From the NCBI GenBank assembly GCA_938048755.1, contig CALIUG010000149.1:1-42077 (forward strand): DNA of 42,077 nucleotides, given 5' to 3'. The stretch's first letter is position 1, and each line of letters begins with the position of its first letter. This DNA comes from an uncultured Alphaproteobacteria bacterium. Its GTDB lineage: Bacteria > Pseudomonadota > Alphaproteobacteria > SP197. The notes beneath the pieces are model-generated. The model did no database searches. It saw only the letters and a program-made list of their open reading frames with translations, and was not told the origin of the DNA. Both the position numbers and the translations under genes were made by a program. Positions 31,629-39,491 of the stretch are shown piece after piece.

Positions 31629-31634
31629 CCGTGC

Positions 31635-31700
31635 CTAGACCGGATCATCTTTACACGGAAGCACATTGTGCTTCCGTGTAAAGATGTGAATCCGTTCTAG
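31635..31700. repeat. Large palindrome with 20-bp perfect arms
   Basis: CATCTTTACACGGAAGCACA (31646-31665) is followed by a single T and its exact reverse complement (31667-31686). The dyad extends outward through CTAGAcCGGAT on the left and ATCCGtTCTAG on the right, with a three-base offset. It fills the 93-base gap between the convergent PhyH and M24 genes. It can form a very stable hairpin in either transcript, so it is a likely bidirectional terminator or a copy of a REP/MITE-like element. Confidence 0.8.
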
Positions 31701-31721
31701 ATCAAATCAGGTGAAGATGCT

Positions 31722-32855
31722 CTAGGTATGGAACAGGCGGCGCTCGATTTGAGTCAGGCGTTCGGGGCCATCCTGGTTCACCACCACGGTCTCGCTGATC
31801 GCCAGACCACGGGCCGACAGGTACATGTGGAACACCATGCCGGCTTCCAGGGGCCAGTCTTCACCGGGCAGGAAACAGCGGGAGAAGTCGCTGGCGATGG
31901 GGCTGAAGCGGGGATAGTGGCCAAGGGTGTAGCCGCTCACATTGTCAAAGGTTTCCCGCAGGCCTTCGGCCAGCAAGGGGTCGCGCGCAATGGCGTCGAT
32001 GTCGCGAGCTGCAACGCCCGGCTTCATGGCTGCGATCTGCTCATCCTGCAGGGCGATGAGACGGTCTGCGATGCCCTGTTGTTCGCCGCTGGGTTTGCCG
32101 ATGACGCAGTTGCGCATCAGGCGGGCACTGTAGCCCCCGACATTGGGAACCAGTTCCATGTGCAGCACGTTGCCTGCTTCCAGCGGCCGGTTGTGGGTGT
32201 GGCCGTGCAGGAAATCCCAACCCTTGCCCGCAGTGATCGGGCCGCACTCGCCCCGGTCCGCACCCAGTCGCACGAACGCGCTGGAAGCGACCATGGCAGC
32301 TTCGCGCTCGGTCTTGCCTGGACCCGCGCTGGCGATGGTTTCGGCCATGGCGGTATCGGCAATGGCCGAGGCCTGTCGCAGCCTCTCGATTTCAGCCGGC
32401 GACTTGATCCAACGCAGTGCCTCAAGGTCGTCAGAGATGTCGATCCAGGATGTGTCGGGCAGGTTCGACTTCAGCGCCCGAAAGCCAGCGACATTGAGAT
32501 TGTAGGAAGCGCCATCGATGCCGACGCGTTCCAACGCCCAGCCGCGTTCCCGCATCGTCGCGGCGACGGCGGCCAGCATGTCGGCGCTGTCATCAATCGC
32601 GACATGATCGTCATAGGGACTGACCTCCAGATAGGGGGCGGCATCCAGAGTGCGATCCACCAGAACCGGCTGGCCTTCCATCGCCACCAGCAAGGCACGG
32701 TAGCGCGTGCCCGATGCATCGTATCCCGTCAGCCAGGCCAGGAACTCGGCACGGTCAATCAGAACCAACGCAAGATCGTGTTTCGCCATGACGGCCCGGA
32801 ACCGGGCCAGGCGCGCGGCAAATTCATCATGGGTGAAGACAGTGAGGTCGGTCAT
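31722..32855 (-). CDS. M24-family creatinase-type protein without canonical metal ligands
   Basis: A 377-residue protein with an N-terminal creatinase domain (1-about 130) and a pita-bread domain. Metal-site segments are degenerate: HMELVPNVGGYSARLMRN replaces D-x-G...GYxSDxxR, GYTLGHYPRFSP has Tyr where the catalytic His of peptidases sits, and GMVFHMYLSARGLAISETVVVNQDG lacks the two usual glutamates. Like creatinase, such a protein could be a metal-free C-N hydrolase. ATG 32855 follows a GAGGAA. It is ten bases downstream of an MFS gene on the same strand, so the pair is probably an uptake-plus-hydrolysis unit. Confidence 0.83.
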   Translation of the reverse strand: MTDLTVFTHDEFAARLARFRAVMAKHDLALVLIDRAEFLAWLTGYDASGTRYRALLVAMEGQPVLVDRTLDAAPYLEVSPYDDHVAIDDSADMLAAVAATMRERGWALERVGIDGASYNLNVAGFRALKSNLPDTSWIDISDDLEALRWIKSPAEIERLRQASAIADTAMAETIASAGPGKTEREAAMVASSAFVRLGADRGECGPITAGKGWDFLHGHTHNRPLEAGNVLHMELVPNVGGYSARLMRNCVIGKPSGEQQGIADRLIALQDEQIAAMKPGVAARDIDAIARDPLLAEGLRETFDNVSGYTLGHYPRFSPIASDFSRCFLPGEDWPLEAGMVFHMYLSARGLAISETVVVNQDGPERLTQIERRLFHT

Positions 32856-32865
32856 GGATTCCTCA

Positions 32866-34065
32866 TCAGTACCGTTTGGGGATGTAGCGGGTGAACCAGC
32901 TCGCGGTCAGCATGCCCGCGCCGGTGACGACAAAGACGGCGGGCAGGGGGAAGACCAGCAGGATCACCGAAAAGGCGCTTTGCGGCATGATGCGGCCGAC
33001 ATCGCGATAGGTCGTGTAGAGCGACATCATCTCGGCCCGTTCGTGTGGCTTGACTGCGCGCACGAACGGCGCGTTCCCCACTGCATCCAGCCACGAAGCA
33101 CAGACACAGGCCAGGATGAGCAGGGCAACGCCGATGGTCGGCATGCTCGAGAACGCAGCCATGACCAGTGCGACGACGCCGGTTGAAACATATCCCAGCG
33201 CAAGGAAGCGCCGCATGCCGAGCGTCACGCCCATGCGGCTCCACAACGGTGCAAACATGACGGCTGCCGCACCCATAGAAACGACCAGCCCGGCATCCTC
33301 GTCGCTGAAGCCGTTCTCGACGCAGTAGATCGGCGCATAGATGAAAAAAATGTTCCACCAGGACGAACGGAAGAGAGCCAGGACATAGGCAAGCTTCAGG
33401 CGTGGCTGACGCAGGAATCGGGGAATGAACCGCAGCGGGTTGGAGTGAGCGCCGCCCATGGTCTTGCGATCAACGACAAAGCCCTTCGCCAGAGCATAGA
33501 CGCAGACCAGGGTGGTCAGCGCACCCATCAGGAAGAACGGAGACCACAGACCGATCCTGTCGGTGATAAAGACGCCCAGCCAGGGACCCAGGGTGAAGCC
33601 TGCACCCAGACAGGCCATGCGCACGGCTTCGAAGCGCACGAAGGTCTGGCGTGGAATACGCTCCATGATCGCGACGTTGATCGTGATGTCGATGGCGAAA
33701 AACCCGAAGGTATAGAGGATCGTGCCGAGATAGAGCGCCCAGACCGTCCGGGTCGGCATCATGATGGCGGCCGCAACAATAAGGAGCGTGCTGGCAATGC
33801 TGATCCAGCGGCGTCCGTAACGGTCGATCAGGGCAGGCACGACCAGGGCACCGCCAAGGCCGATGACACCGGCAACCAGATAGAACTCGCTGACCTTCTG
33901 GGCATCGCCCAGGAGGTCGAGGGCAAGCAGGGGAATGACCGTGAACGGAATGGCCAGACCCAGAATCAGAACGCCCGACATCACCGCAAACGTCAGCGCG
34001 AGCGGAATATCCTGAACGTTCAGAAGACGGGCAAGGAATGATGGCAAGTGGGGGCCCCGTGACAA
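32866..34065 (-). CDS. Major facilitator superfamily transporter
   Basis: A 399-residue 12-helix inner-membrane carrier. ALTFAVMSGVLILGLAIPFTVIPLLALDLLG begins the first bundle, VVPALIDRYGRRWISIAS is the loop 2-3 motif, and the second bundle begins near PRLKLAYVLALFRSSWW. The start appears to be TTG at 34065; no ATG lies upstream of the first helix. The M24 gene follows after ten bases, so it is a candidate importer for the M24 substrate. Confidence 0.82.
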   Translation of the reverse strand: MSRGPHLPSFLARLLNVQDIPLALTFAVMSGVLILGLAIPFTVIPLLALDLLGDAQKVSEFYLVAGVIGLGGALVVPALIDRYGRRWISIASTLLIVAAAIMMPTRTVWALYLGTILYTFGFFAIDITINVAIMERIPRQTFVRFEAVRMACLGAGFTLGPWLGVFITDRIGLWSPFFLMGALTTLVCVYALAKGFVVDRKTMGGAHSNPLRFIPRFLRQPRLKLAYVLALFRSSWWNIFFIYAPIYCVENGFSDEDAGLVVSMGAAAVMFAPLWSRMGVTLGMRRFLALGYVSTGVVALVMAAFSSMPTIGVALLILACVCASWLDAVGNAPFVRAVKPHERAEMMSLYTTYRDVGRIMPQSAFSVILLVFPLPAVFVVTGAGMLTASWFTRYIPKRY

Positions 34066-34120
34066 GGACTAAGCCGGTCAGCCAAGTCCCGCCTAACGGA
34101 CGCCGAGCAGATACGGCCTG

Positions 34121-34591
34121 TCAAGATTTCAGAGCATTGGGCCAGTCCTCATAGAGCGCAAGATACTGTTCTGAACGTTTGGTCCATCGAAACCGACCGA
34201 TTGGCCGATTGCTATCCTTCGCACGGGTGCAAAGGCCCATTTGTACAAGATAATCGCCGATCCGTGGGTCACCATGACGCTGCACAAGAAGGCAGGTAAT
34301 CGCCATGACAAGGGTCTCATAACTGCACCCAATTTTCTCGTTCTTCTTGATGATGTCCTTGATTTCATGCGGCTCGCAATTGAAGACATTGCGACGGCCA
34401 AGTTCGTCGATCGGGGACAGAACCTGTAGCCGATTCAATACGCCCGTAGCGATCTGTAAGGAACTTGTGCACGTGTTATCTACATTCCAAACGACAGTGC
34501 CATCGATCTTGGTTTCAGGGTGGTGAAAGTTGTCCAAGAGATAATAAGCGATGAACTCCGCAAGGTCTTCGTAGCTGAATCCTTCAATCAC
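34121..34591 (-). CDS. Orphan hypothetical protein in AT-richer DNA
   Basis: A 156-residue protein I do not recognise. It is soluble, with acidic and aromatic N-terminus MIEGFSYEDLAEFIAYYLLDNF, a central mixed region (LNRLQVLSPIDELGRRNVFNCEPHEIKDIIKKNEK) and a C-terminus GRFRWTKRSEQYLALYEDWP with winged-helix-like spacing. Two sampled 60-base rows inside it are 43 and 52 percent GC, clearly lower than the surrounding genes, and it uses codons rare nearby. That suggests recent acquisition. Start is GTG at 34591. It sits between the flavoprotein and MFS genes on the same strand, but the spacing (over 50 bases each side) does not argue for coupling. Confidence 0.6.
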   Translation of the reverse strand: MIEGFSYEDLAEFIAYYLLDNFHHPETKIDGTVVWNVDNTCTSSLQIATGVLNRLQVLSPIDELGRRNVFNCEPHEIKDIIKKNEKIGCSYETLVMAITCLLVQRHGDPRIGDYLVQMGLCTRAKDSNRPIGRFRWTKRSEQYLALYEDWPNALKS

Positions 34592-34665
34592 ATTGGCCTC
34601 GGTTGGTGCTCCATGTTGATGCCGATAAAGGCCTGGCTAGGACCGGTATGTCGGAGCAGGTTACA

Positions 34666-35892
34666 TCAGCGATCTGTCGGCATCGAATAACCCTGACGGT
34701 AGGTCTCGGCGATCATGGCCAGGCAGGCATCGCGCGACAGGTCATTGGAAAATCTGGAGGGATGCACGATGGGAAGGTCATAGGGCGCCTTGCCGTCGAC
34801 CATCCAGTCAGCCAGGAATCCGCCCGACCCGCCACCGGTGCCGATGCCTACGGGAAATGCCGTGGCAAGCCAGAGACCGGGATGGCTTTCGACGGGCCCC
34901 AGCAGCGGACAGCCATCGGGGGCGTAGCCGATCGGTCCGTTGTTGACGGTCTTGATTCCCGCGTGCCCGAAAGCCGGCATACGCTCCATCACCTTCAACA
35001 GATGAGGCTCCAGACGCTCTGTGTCGGGCGGCAGCAATTCCTCGGCAAAGTCCGGCGGAATGCCGTCGGTCGCCCAGAACTCCGGCTCTGATTCATAAAC
35101 GCCGCAGAGGAACCCGTGGCCTTCCTGGCGCGTGTTGGACGGCGCCCAGGGGTCGCGCACGGTGGGCACCTCGAAGTCGAGGGCTTCCAGTTCGGGAACG
35201 GAGTCGGTGATGACTTCGTGATGCTGCAGCGGATAGATCGGCAGATTGAGGCCCAGGGGCGCGGCCAGTTCGCGTGCCCAGAAGCTGCAGGCCAGTACGA
35301 CATGATCGGCGGTGACGTCGCCCTTTGGTGTTTCGAGACGCCAGCGCTCTCCGTCCCGTGCGATGGCCTGGACCGGGCATTGGCGTCTGATCTCGGCGCC
35401 GCGTTTGCGCGCTGCCTGGGCCAGGGCATGGGTTGCGCCCGAGGAGTCGACATGGCCGTCGGTCGGGGTGTGGGCCGCGCCCAGCAGATTGCCGGTCTCC
35501 AGCAACGGGTGAACCTGCTTGACCGCGTCGGGATCGATTACGTGATAGGGCACACCCATCGCCTGATACATCGGCTTGAGACTGCGATAGGCAGCGAGCT
35601 CGCGTTCACTGGTAGCAAGGCGCAAGCTGCCTGCGGGGTGAAACCCGACGGGTTGTCCGGTCTCCTGTTCAGCACGCAGATAGGCCGCGACGGAATCGAC
35701 ATAGAGCCTGGTGATGCTGGCGTAGTGTCCAAAGAAGGTGGTGTTGCCCGCAGCATGCCAGGTTGAACCCGAGGTCAGTTCGCGCTTTTCGAGCAGGAGA
35801 ACTTCCGTCCAGCCGCGCCGGGCAAGGGCGTCAAGCACGCTGCAGCCTACAATGCCGCCACCGATCACGGCGGCCTGCACATGGTCGGTCAT
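34666..35892 (-). CDS. FAD-dependent oxidoreductase, DMGDH/sarcosine-dehydrogenase-like, without GcvT domain
   Basis: A 408-residue DAO-family flavoprotein. AAVIGGGIVGCSVLDALARRGWTEVLLLEK is the FAD Rossmann motif, and ELTSGSTWHAAGN (about 38-50) contains the histidine that carries covalent FAD in dimethylglycine dehydrogenase. The second FAD segment ATAFPVGIGTGGGSGG lies near the end. Full-length DMGDH and sarcosine dehydrogenases are about 800-850 residues with a C-terminal folate-binding GcvT domain; this one stops after the dehydrogenase half. It starts two bases after the MttB-type stop with GGGAGCC as ribosome site, so the two are coupled, pointing to oxidative demethylation of an N-methylated amine. 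Confidence 0.85.
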   Translation of the reverse strand: MTDHVQAAVIGGGIVGCSVLDALARRGWTEVLLLEKRELTSGSTWHAAGNTTFFGHYASITRLYVDSVAAYLRAEQETGQPVGFHPAGSLRLATSERELAAYRSLKPMYQAMGVPYHVIDPDAVKQVHPLLETGNLLGAAHTPTDGHVDSSGATHALAQAARKRGAEIRRQCPVQAIARDGERWRLETPKGDVTADHVVLACSFWARELAAPLGLNLPIYPLQHHEVITDSVPELEALDFEVPTVRDPWAPSNTRQEGHGFLCGVYESEPEFWATDGIPPDFAEELLPPDTERLEPHLLKVMERMPAFGHAGIKTVNNGPIGYAPDGCPLLGPVESHPGLWLATAFPVGIGTGGGSGGFLADWMVDGKAPYDLPIVHPSRFSNDLSRDACLAMIAETYRQGYSMPTDR

Positions 35893-35894
35893 GG

Positions 35895-37451
35895 TCAGGC
35901 TCCCTGGTTCCAGACGGGATCAAGAAGAATGGGATACTGCGCGCGGATCAGCGCATCGGTTTCGGGGTCGATCTGCACCGGGCGATGGCTTGCCAGCACC
36001 GAGCGTGCCCGTTCGCTGGCTCGGTCCCACATGTCACGGGAGCCGGCATCCTTCCAGTCGTCTGGCGAAGCGCGGTCGGCGTAGCGGGGATAGATGTATT
36101 CGGTTTCCATCAGCTCCATGGTCTGCTGCGCGCCCAGATAATGGCCGGGCCCCTCAACGGTCTGCGCGACGACATCGACGGAAAGAGTCTCGTCGGTCAC
36201 TTCAATGCCGCGCGCGATGCGACGGATCGAAGCCAGCATCTCGTCATCGATGATCAGGGCCTCGTGTGAGCAGCCCAGTAGACTTGCCAGCATGCCGGCG
36301 GATTCCCAGACGAAACCGCCGCCGGAAAGGGCAGCCGTCGCCATGGTCAGGCCCTTTTCGAATCCGGCCTGATTGTCCGGCAGTTTTGAATCGGTCATGC
36401 CTGCGCCACAGCCGCCGGGAATGCCGTAGAACGCCGACATCTGGCCGGCACCGGCACACAGCAGGGCCTGTTCGCCGCCTCCGCCACTGAAGGCACCTGT
36501 GCGCAGGTCGGAAACAAACAGCCAGTTCCCCATCGCCATGGGATAGCCGGGACTGAGCAGATTGATGACGCACAGGGAAGCCAGCGATTCCGCACAGCCC
36601 TGGGCCAGTGCACCGGCCAGGGCGGCGGGGGAGGTGGCTCCGGCCTGTGGGCCTGTCAGGCAATGGATCGGCATACCGATGTCGATGGCGGCACAGGCCG
36701 CTTCCAGACTGTCCTGGGCAAAGGTCATGGGCGAGACCACGGTGGTGGCATGCACGGTACAGAACGGCCGCTTGGCAAAGGCACCCTCGCCGCCCGCCAG
36801 TAGATCCAGCATGGGAAGCGACGCGGTGACGTTGTTCCCATCGGCAAAACTCGTCGCGATGTGTTTCTTTGTGCCCGCAGCACAGGCATAGATCGTGTTG
36901 ATGTCGAAGGCGAAGACATCCTCCACATCGGTCGCGACTACGGGGCGGGTGATCCATTGCAGGTTTTCCAGCGTGTCGCAGACTCGCGCGATGTCATAGA
37001 GATCACGCAGGGTGCTGGGCCGGTACTGGCGCGTCTCGATATCGAGCATCTTCACGGCAGCACCGCCGGTGCAGAAGTTCACCGTGCCGTTACGCGCCTC
37101 GAAGTCGAACTCGGGCGCGCGTCCATGCACCGTGTAGCGTTTGGCTGCCTTATCCAGCAGGTCTTCGACTAGCGCACGGGGAAACATCAGCCTGCCGTCG
37201 CCCGAGAGCGTGCACCCGCCGGCCAAAGCCGCATCACGTACGCGGTCGGTCGGGGCCGCCATGCCGATGGTCTCCAGCATGGTGAGCGCAGCATCGTGTA
37301 CGCGTTGTTCATCGTGGTCACTGAGGGGGCGATAGGGCGATGCCAGGCTGCTGCCCTGCACCATGGTCATGGATTGGGCCGCAGCCTTGCGTTGCCTGCG
37401 CCGCGCCTCGCGTCCGCCCAGGCGACCAGAGGGTGTCGAATGGTCATCCAT
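35895..37451 (-). CDS. MttB-superfamily (trimethylamine/glycine-betaine-type) methyltransferase
   Basis: A 518-residue member of the MttB superfamily. True TMA methyltransferases carry pyrrolysine from an in-frame TAG; this gene reads straight through with no TAG, so it is of the non-pyrrolysine type, whose characterised members demethylate glycine betaine, carnitine or proline betaine. Landmarks: the basic N-terminus GGREARRRQRKAAAQ, YRPLSDHDEQRVHDAALTMLETIG, TGGAAVKMLDIETRQYRPSTLRDLYDIARV, the glycine-rich YGIPGGCGAGMTDSKLPDNQAGFEKG and the C-terminal YLGAQQTMELMETEYIYPRYAD. These enzymes need a corrinoid protein (MtbC-type), which is not seen here. AAGG lies about eight bases before the ATG. 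Confidence 0.9.
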   Translation of the reverse strand: MDDHSTPSGRLGGREARRRQRKAAAQSMTMVQGSSLASPYRPLSDHDEQRVHDAALTMLETIGMAAPTDRVRDAALAGGCTLSGDGRLMFPRALVEDLLDKAAKRYTVHGRAPEFDFEARNGTVNFCTGGAAVKMLDIETRQYRPSTLRDLYDIARVCDTLENLQWITRPVVATDVEDVFAFDINTIYACAAGTKKHIATSFADGNNVTASLPMLDLLAGGEGAFAKRPFCTVHATTVVSPMTFAQDSLEAACAAIDIGMPIHCLTGPQAGATSPAALAGALAQGCAESLASLCVINLLSPGYPMAMGNWLFVSDLRTGAFSGGGGEQALLCAGAGQMSAFYGIPGGCGAGMTDSKLPDNQAGFEKGLTMATAALSGGGFVWESAGMLASLLGCSHEALIIDDEMLASIRRIARGIEVTDETLSVDVVAQTVEGPGHYLGAQQTMELMETEYIYPRYADRASPDDWKDAGSRDMWDRASERARSVLASHRPVQIDPETDALIRAQYPILLDPVWNQGA

Positions 37452-37524
37452 CGATCTGCCTTACCTTCCGTGACGCCAGTCAAACCTCACGATGAGGCAT
37501 TGGTGCTGTGATGGGCAATTGAAT

Positions 37525-38070
37525 TCAGGCTCCCTGAGCATCCTGCATCAGCGGAGGTGCCGTGAAGGTCATCACATTGCGCGGTTCGTTGTCGCGCTTG
37601 GGGTTGGGTATCATCCTCTCCTCGAACGCTCCGTGCGTGTAGCCATGGATAACGCTGCGCCAGAACGAAACCGCTGCCGTGTTCTCGGGAATCTGCGTGA
37701 CCTGCCAAACCCCTGGAAAACGATCGAATGCCAAAATCGTGGCGCGCCGTCCCACACCAAGGCCCGCAAACGGACCCATGACAAAGAACTGGCTCATGTT
37801 CCAGTCGATGCCGGGCACAAGGGCATAACGATCGATCAGGCAAAATTCGGCCAGCATGCCGTCAGCCTCGATCAGGAACGGATGGTTGCCGTCCTCCCAG
37901 GCATAGGCGATGTCTTCGTGATGCTGGAACCAGGTACGCTCGCCCACCCAATCGGCATCGGGGCCGATCTGGCTGCCAACGGCATAGATGTAGAATCGCA
38001 TCATGTCCTGGACGAGTGCCATGTCGCCATGACCGGCTTCGACCAGTGTGACCGCCCTGATGTCAGGCAT
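37525..38070 (-). CDS. GNAT-like N-acetyltransferase-fold protein
   Basis: A 181-residue protein with a GNAT-like layout: an N-terminal MPDIRAVTLVEAGHGDMALVQDMMRFYIYAVG, a central HPFLIEADGMLAEFCLIDRYALVPG strand region, MSQFFVMGPFAGLGVGRRATILAFDRFPG as the acetyl-CoA-binding region (G-x-GVGRR) and a final VSFWRSVIHGYTHGAFEER. ATG 38070 is chosen because it begins the domain and overlaps the hydrolase stop by eight bases; the longer track ORF (38538) is a shadow of the hydrolase. Substrate unknown. It lies between the hydrolase and MttB genes on the same strand. Confidence 0.8.
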   Translation of the reverse strand: MPDIRAVTLVEAGHGDMALVQDMMRFYIYAVGSQIGPDADWVGERTWFQHHEDIAYAWEDGNHPFLIEADGMLAEFCLIDRYALVPGIDWNMSQFFVMGPFAGLGVGRRATILAFDRFPGVWQVTQIPENTAAVSFWRSVIHGYTHGAFEERMIPNPKRDNEPRNVMTFTAPPLMQDAQGA

Positions 38071-38878
38071 AACCGGCGATGATCTCGCGGATCTTGTTGG
38101 CGACGGCTTCGGGCTTGTGGCGGAAGACCGAGCCGTGGCCCATGCCCTTGAGCAGATGAAAGTGGCCATCGGCGGCGGCTTCGGCGACCTGTTTGCCGCG
38201 GGCGGGCGGGGTCTGCATGTCCTGCTCGAACCCGATGACGTGGAGCGGCCGTGTTGCCTGGGCCAGGCGTGACGTGCCGGTGTATTCCAGGCAGGCCTGC
38301 CATTGCGCAGCCAGCATGTCGCCGTCACGTTCGGCATAGGCTGCCGCAACGACCGGCTTGCACTTTTCCCAGAGATCATCGTCGCCCAGCACCTCTGAGG
38401 GATAGAGCAGCAGCGCGTAATGGGCGAGAGCGAAATCAGCAGGCAGCTTGCCGCCGGATTCACGGAAGCGGATTTCCGCACCCTCCCATTCATGGATGAA
38501 ACCGGCCTTGCTGCCTGATGTTCCCATGGCGATGCCAAAACGGATCAGGTCGGGATGCGACAGGATCATCTCCTGGACAATCAGCGCGCCCATGGAGAGT
38601 CCCACGATCACCACCGGCGGCTCGCAGACCTCGCGGATCAGTGCGGCAAGATCATCAGCATAGGTCGCAATCGGCCAGGGTGGCGGCTTGCTGGCAACGG
38701 TCTTGCCGGCGCCGCGCGGGTCAAAGCTGGTGCAACGGAAGTCCGGAAAGAGGTCGAACTGCTCGCCCCATTCCTCCCCTGTCTGATCGCCACCGGGACA
38801 CCACACGATATCGGGGCCGCTGCCCTGCTGCACATAGTGAAGCGAAACTTCCGGTGTTTCGAACGTGGCGTGATGCAT
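38063..38878 (-). CDS. Alpha/beta hydrolase
   Basis: A 271-residue alpha/beta-hydrolase. The start is MHHATFETPEVSLHYVQQGSGPDIVWCPGG; the oxyanion region is DPRGAGKT; the nucleophile elbow is GLSMGALIVQEM; a late Asp falls in VIGFEQDMQTPPARGK and the catalytic His in KGMGHGSVFRHKPEA. ATG 38878, with GGGAG about nine bases upstream, is preferred over a TTG at 38905. Reaction could be ester, lactone or C-C hydrolysis; not determinable. It overlaps the GNAT-like gene by eight bases and probably heads a unit running to the flavoprotein. Confidence 0.87.
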   Translation of the reverse strand: MHHATFETPEVSLHYVQQGSGPDIVWCPGGDQTGEEWGEQFDLFPDFRCTSFDPRGAGKTVASKPPPWPIATYADDLAALIREVCEPPVVIVGLSMGALIVQEMILSHPDLIRFGIAMGTSGSKAGFIHEWEGAEIRFRESGGKLPADFALAHYALLLYPSEVLGDDDLWEKCKPVVAAAYAERDGDMLAAQWQACLEYTGTSRLAQATRPLHVIGFEQDMQTPPARGKQVAEAAADGHFHLLKGMGHGSVFRHKPEAVANKIREIIAGYA

Positions 38879-38930
38879 GACTGGCGCTCCCGATGCGATC
38901 GGCAAACGCTAGTCGTATTTGCCACGTTTG

Positions 38931-39392
38931 TCAGGCATCCGGCTTCAGGATCAGGTTCAGCCGTGGGCCAACGTCTTCGAAACCGTTCCGTTTGTAGAAG
39001 GCGACCGTTCGGCTCCATGTGTCGGCTGGAGGAGCGCCAACCTCCAGGATCGTCCAGCCTCGATTGCGGCAATGATTGGCGGCGGCCTCCACCAATAGTT
39101 TGCCCGCATTTCTGGAGCGCCATTCGGGACTGACATAAAGCTCGGCAATCTCGCCAAAGGCACCGGCCGCGTGAAGCGCGTAACAGGTCGACAAGGTCAT
39201 GGCGCCAACGACCTCGCCATCACCCACAGCAAGATAGGCGGCAAAGTCATCGGGGCGGTCCAGCAGGTCTGCGGCGACTGTGCTGGAGAGTTCCACAACA
39301 TCACCGCTGCGCAGTTCTGTCAGAAGTCGGCCGATCATGTCGGCCACGATGCCGGCGTCTTCGGGTTTTGCGCGTCGAATCTCTAGGGCCAT
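38931..39392 (-). CDS. GNAT-family N-acetyltransferase
   Basis: A 153-residue GNAT: MALEIRRAKPEDAGIVADMIGRLL, FAAYLAVGDGEVVGAMTLS, FGEIAELYVSPEWRSRNAGKLLVEAAANHC (acetyl-CoA binding, R-x-x-G-x-A shape) and VAFYKRNGFEDVG at the end. ATG 39392 has GGAG about seven bases upstream; the track start at 39527 would run into the LysR gene. Substrate unknown. It is divergent from the LysR-type regulator across 99 bases. Confidence 0.88.
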   Translation of the reverse strand: MALEIRRAKPEDAGIVADMIGRLLTELRSGDVVELSSTVAADLLDRPDDFAAYLAVGDGEVVGAMTLSTCYALHAAGAFGEIAELYVSPEWRSRNAGKLLVEAAANHCRNRGWTILEVGAPPADTWSRTVAFYKRNGFEDVGPRLNLILKPDA

Positions 39393-39456
39393 GGCGAACT
39401 CCGGTTTCTGTCGGGCGGATCGCAACAGGTCACCGAGCTGTTTTCCAATCAAAAAC

Positions 39457-39472
39457 TGATAGGTTCCTATCA
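39457..39472. promoter_or_regulatory. Inverted repeat upstream of the LysR-type gene
   Basis: TGATAGG-TT-CCTATCA is a perfect seven-base inverted repeat in the 99-base gap between divergent GNAT and LysR genes, 19 bases before the LysR start. LysR-type regulators commonly bind dyads of this kind at their own divergent promoter, so it is a candidate operator. Confidence 0.5.
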
Positions 39473-39491
39473 TCAGAACTTTGGAGGTGCT

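Noticed and set aside
31728-32894. 388-codon plus-strand ORF opposite the M24 gene
   Set aside because: Shadow; the minus-strand frame gives a coherent creatinase-type protein with a good ribosome site.
35895-37451. Pyrrolysine-containing trimethylamine methyltransferase
   Set aside because: No in-frame TAG; the frame is continuous, so it belongs to the non-pyrrolysine MttB superfamily.
37490-37505. Small hairpin CCTCAcgaTGAGG after the GNAT-like gene region
   Set aside because: Only five pairs, located upstream of the GNAT stop/MttB start gap, with a weak T-run; not enough to call a terminator.
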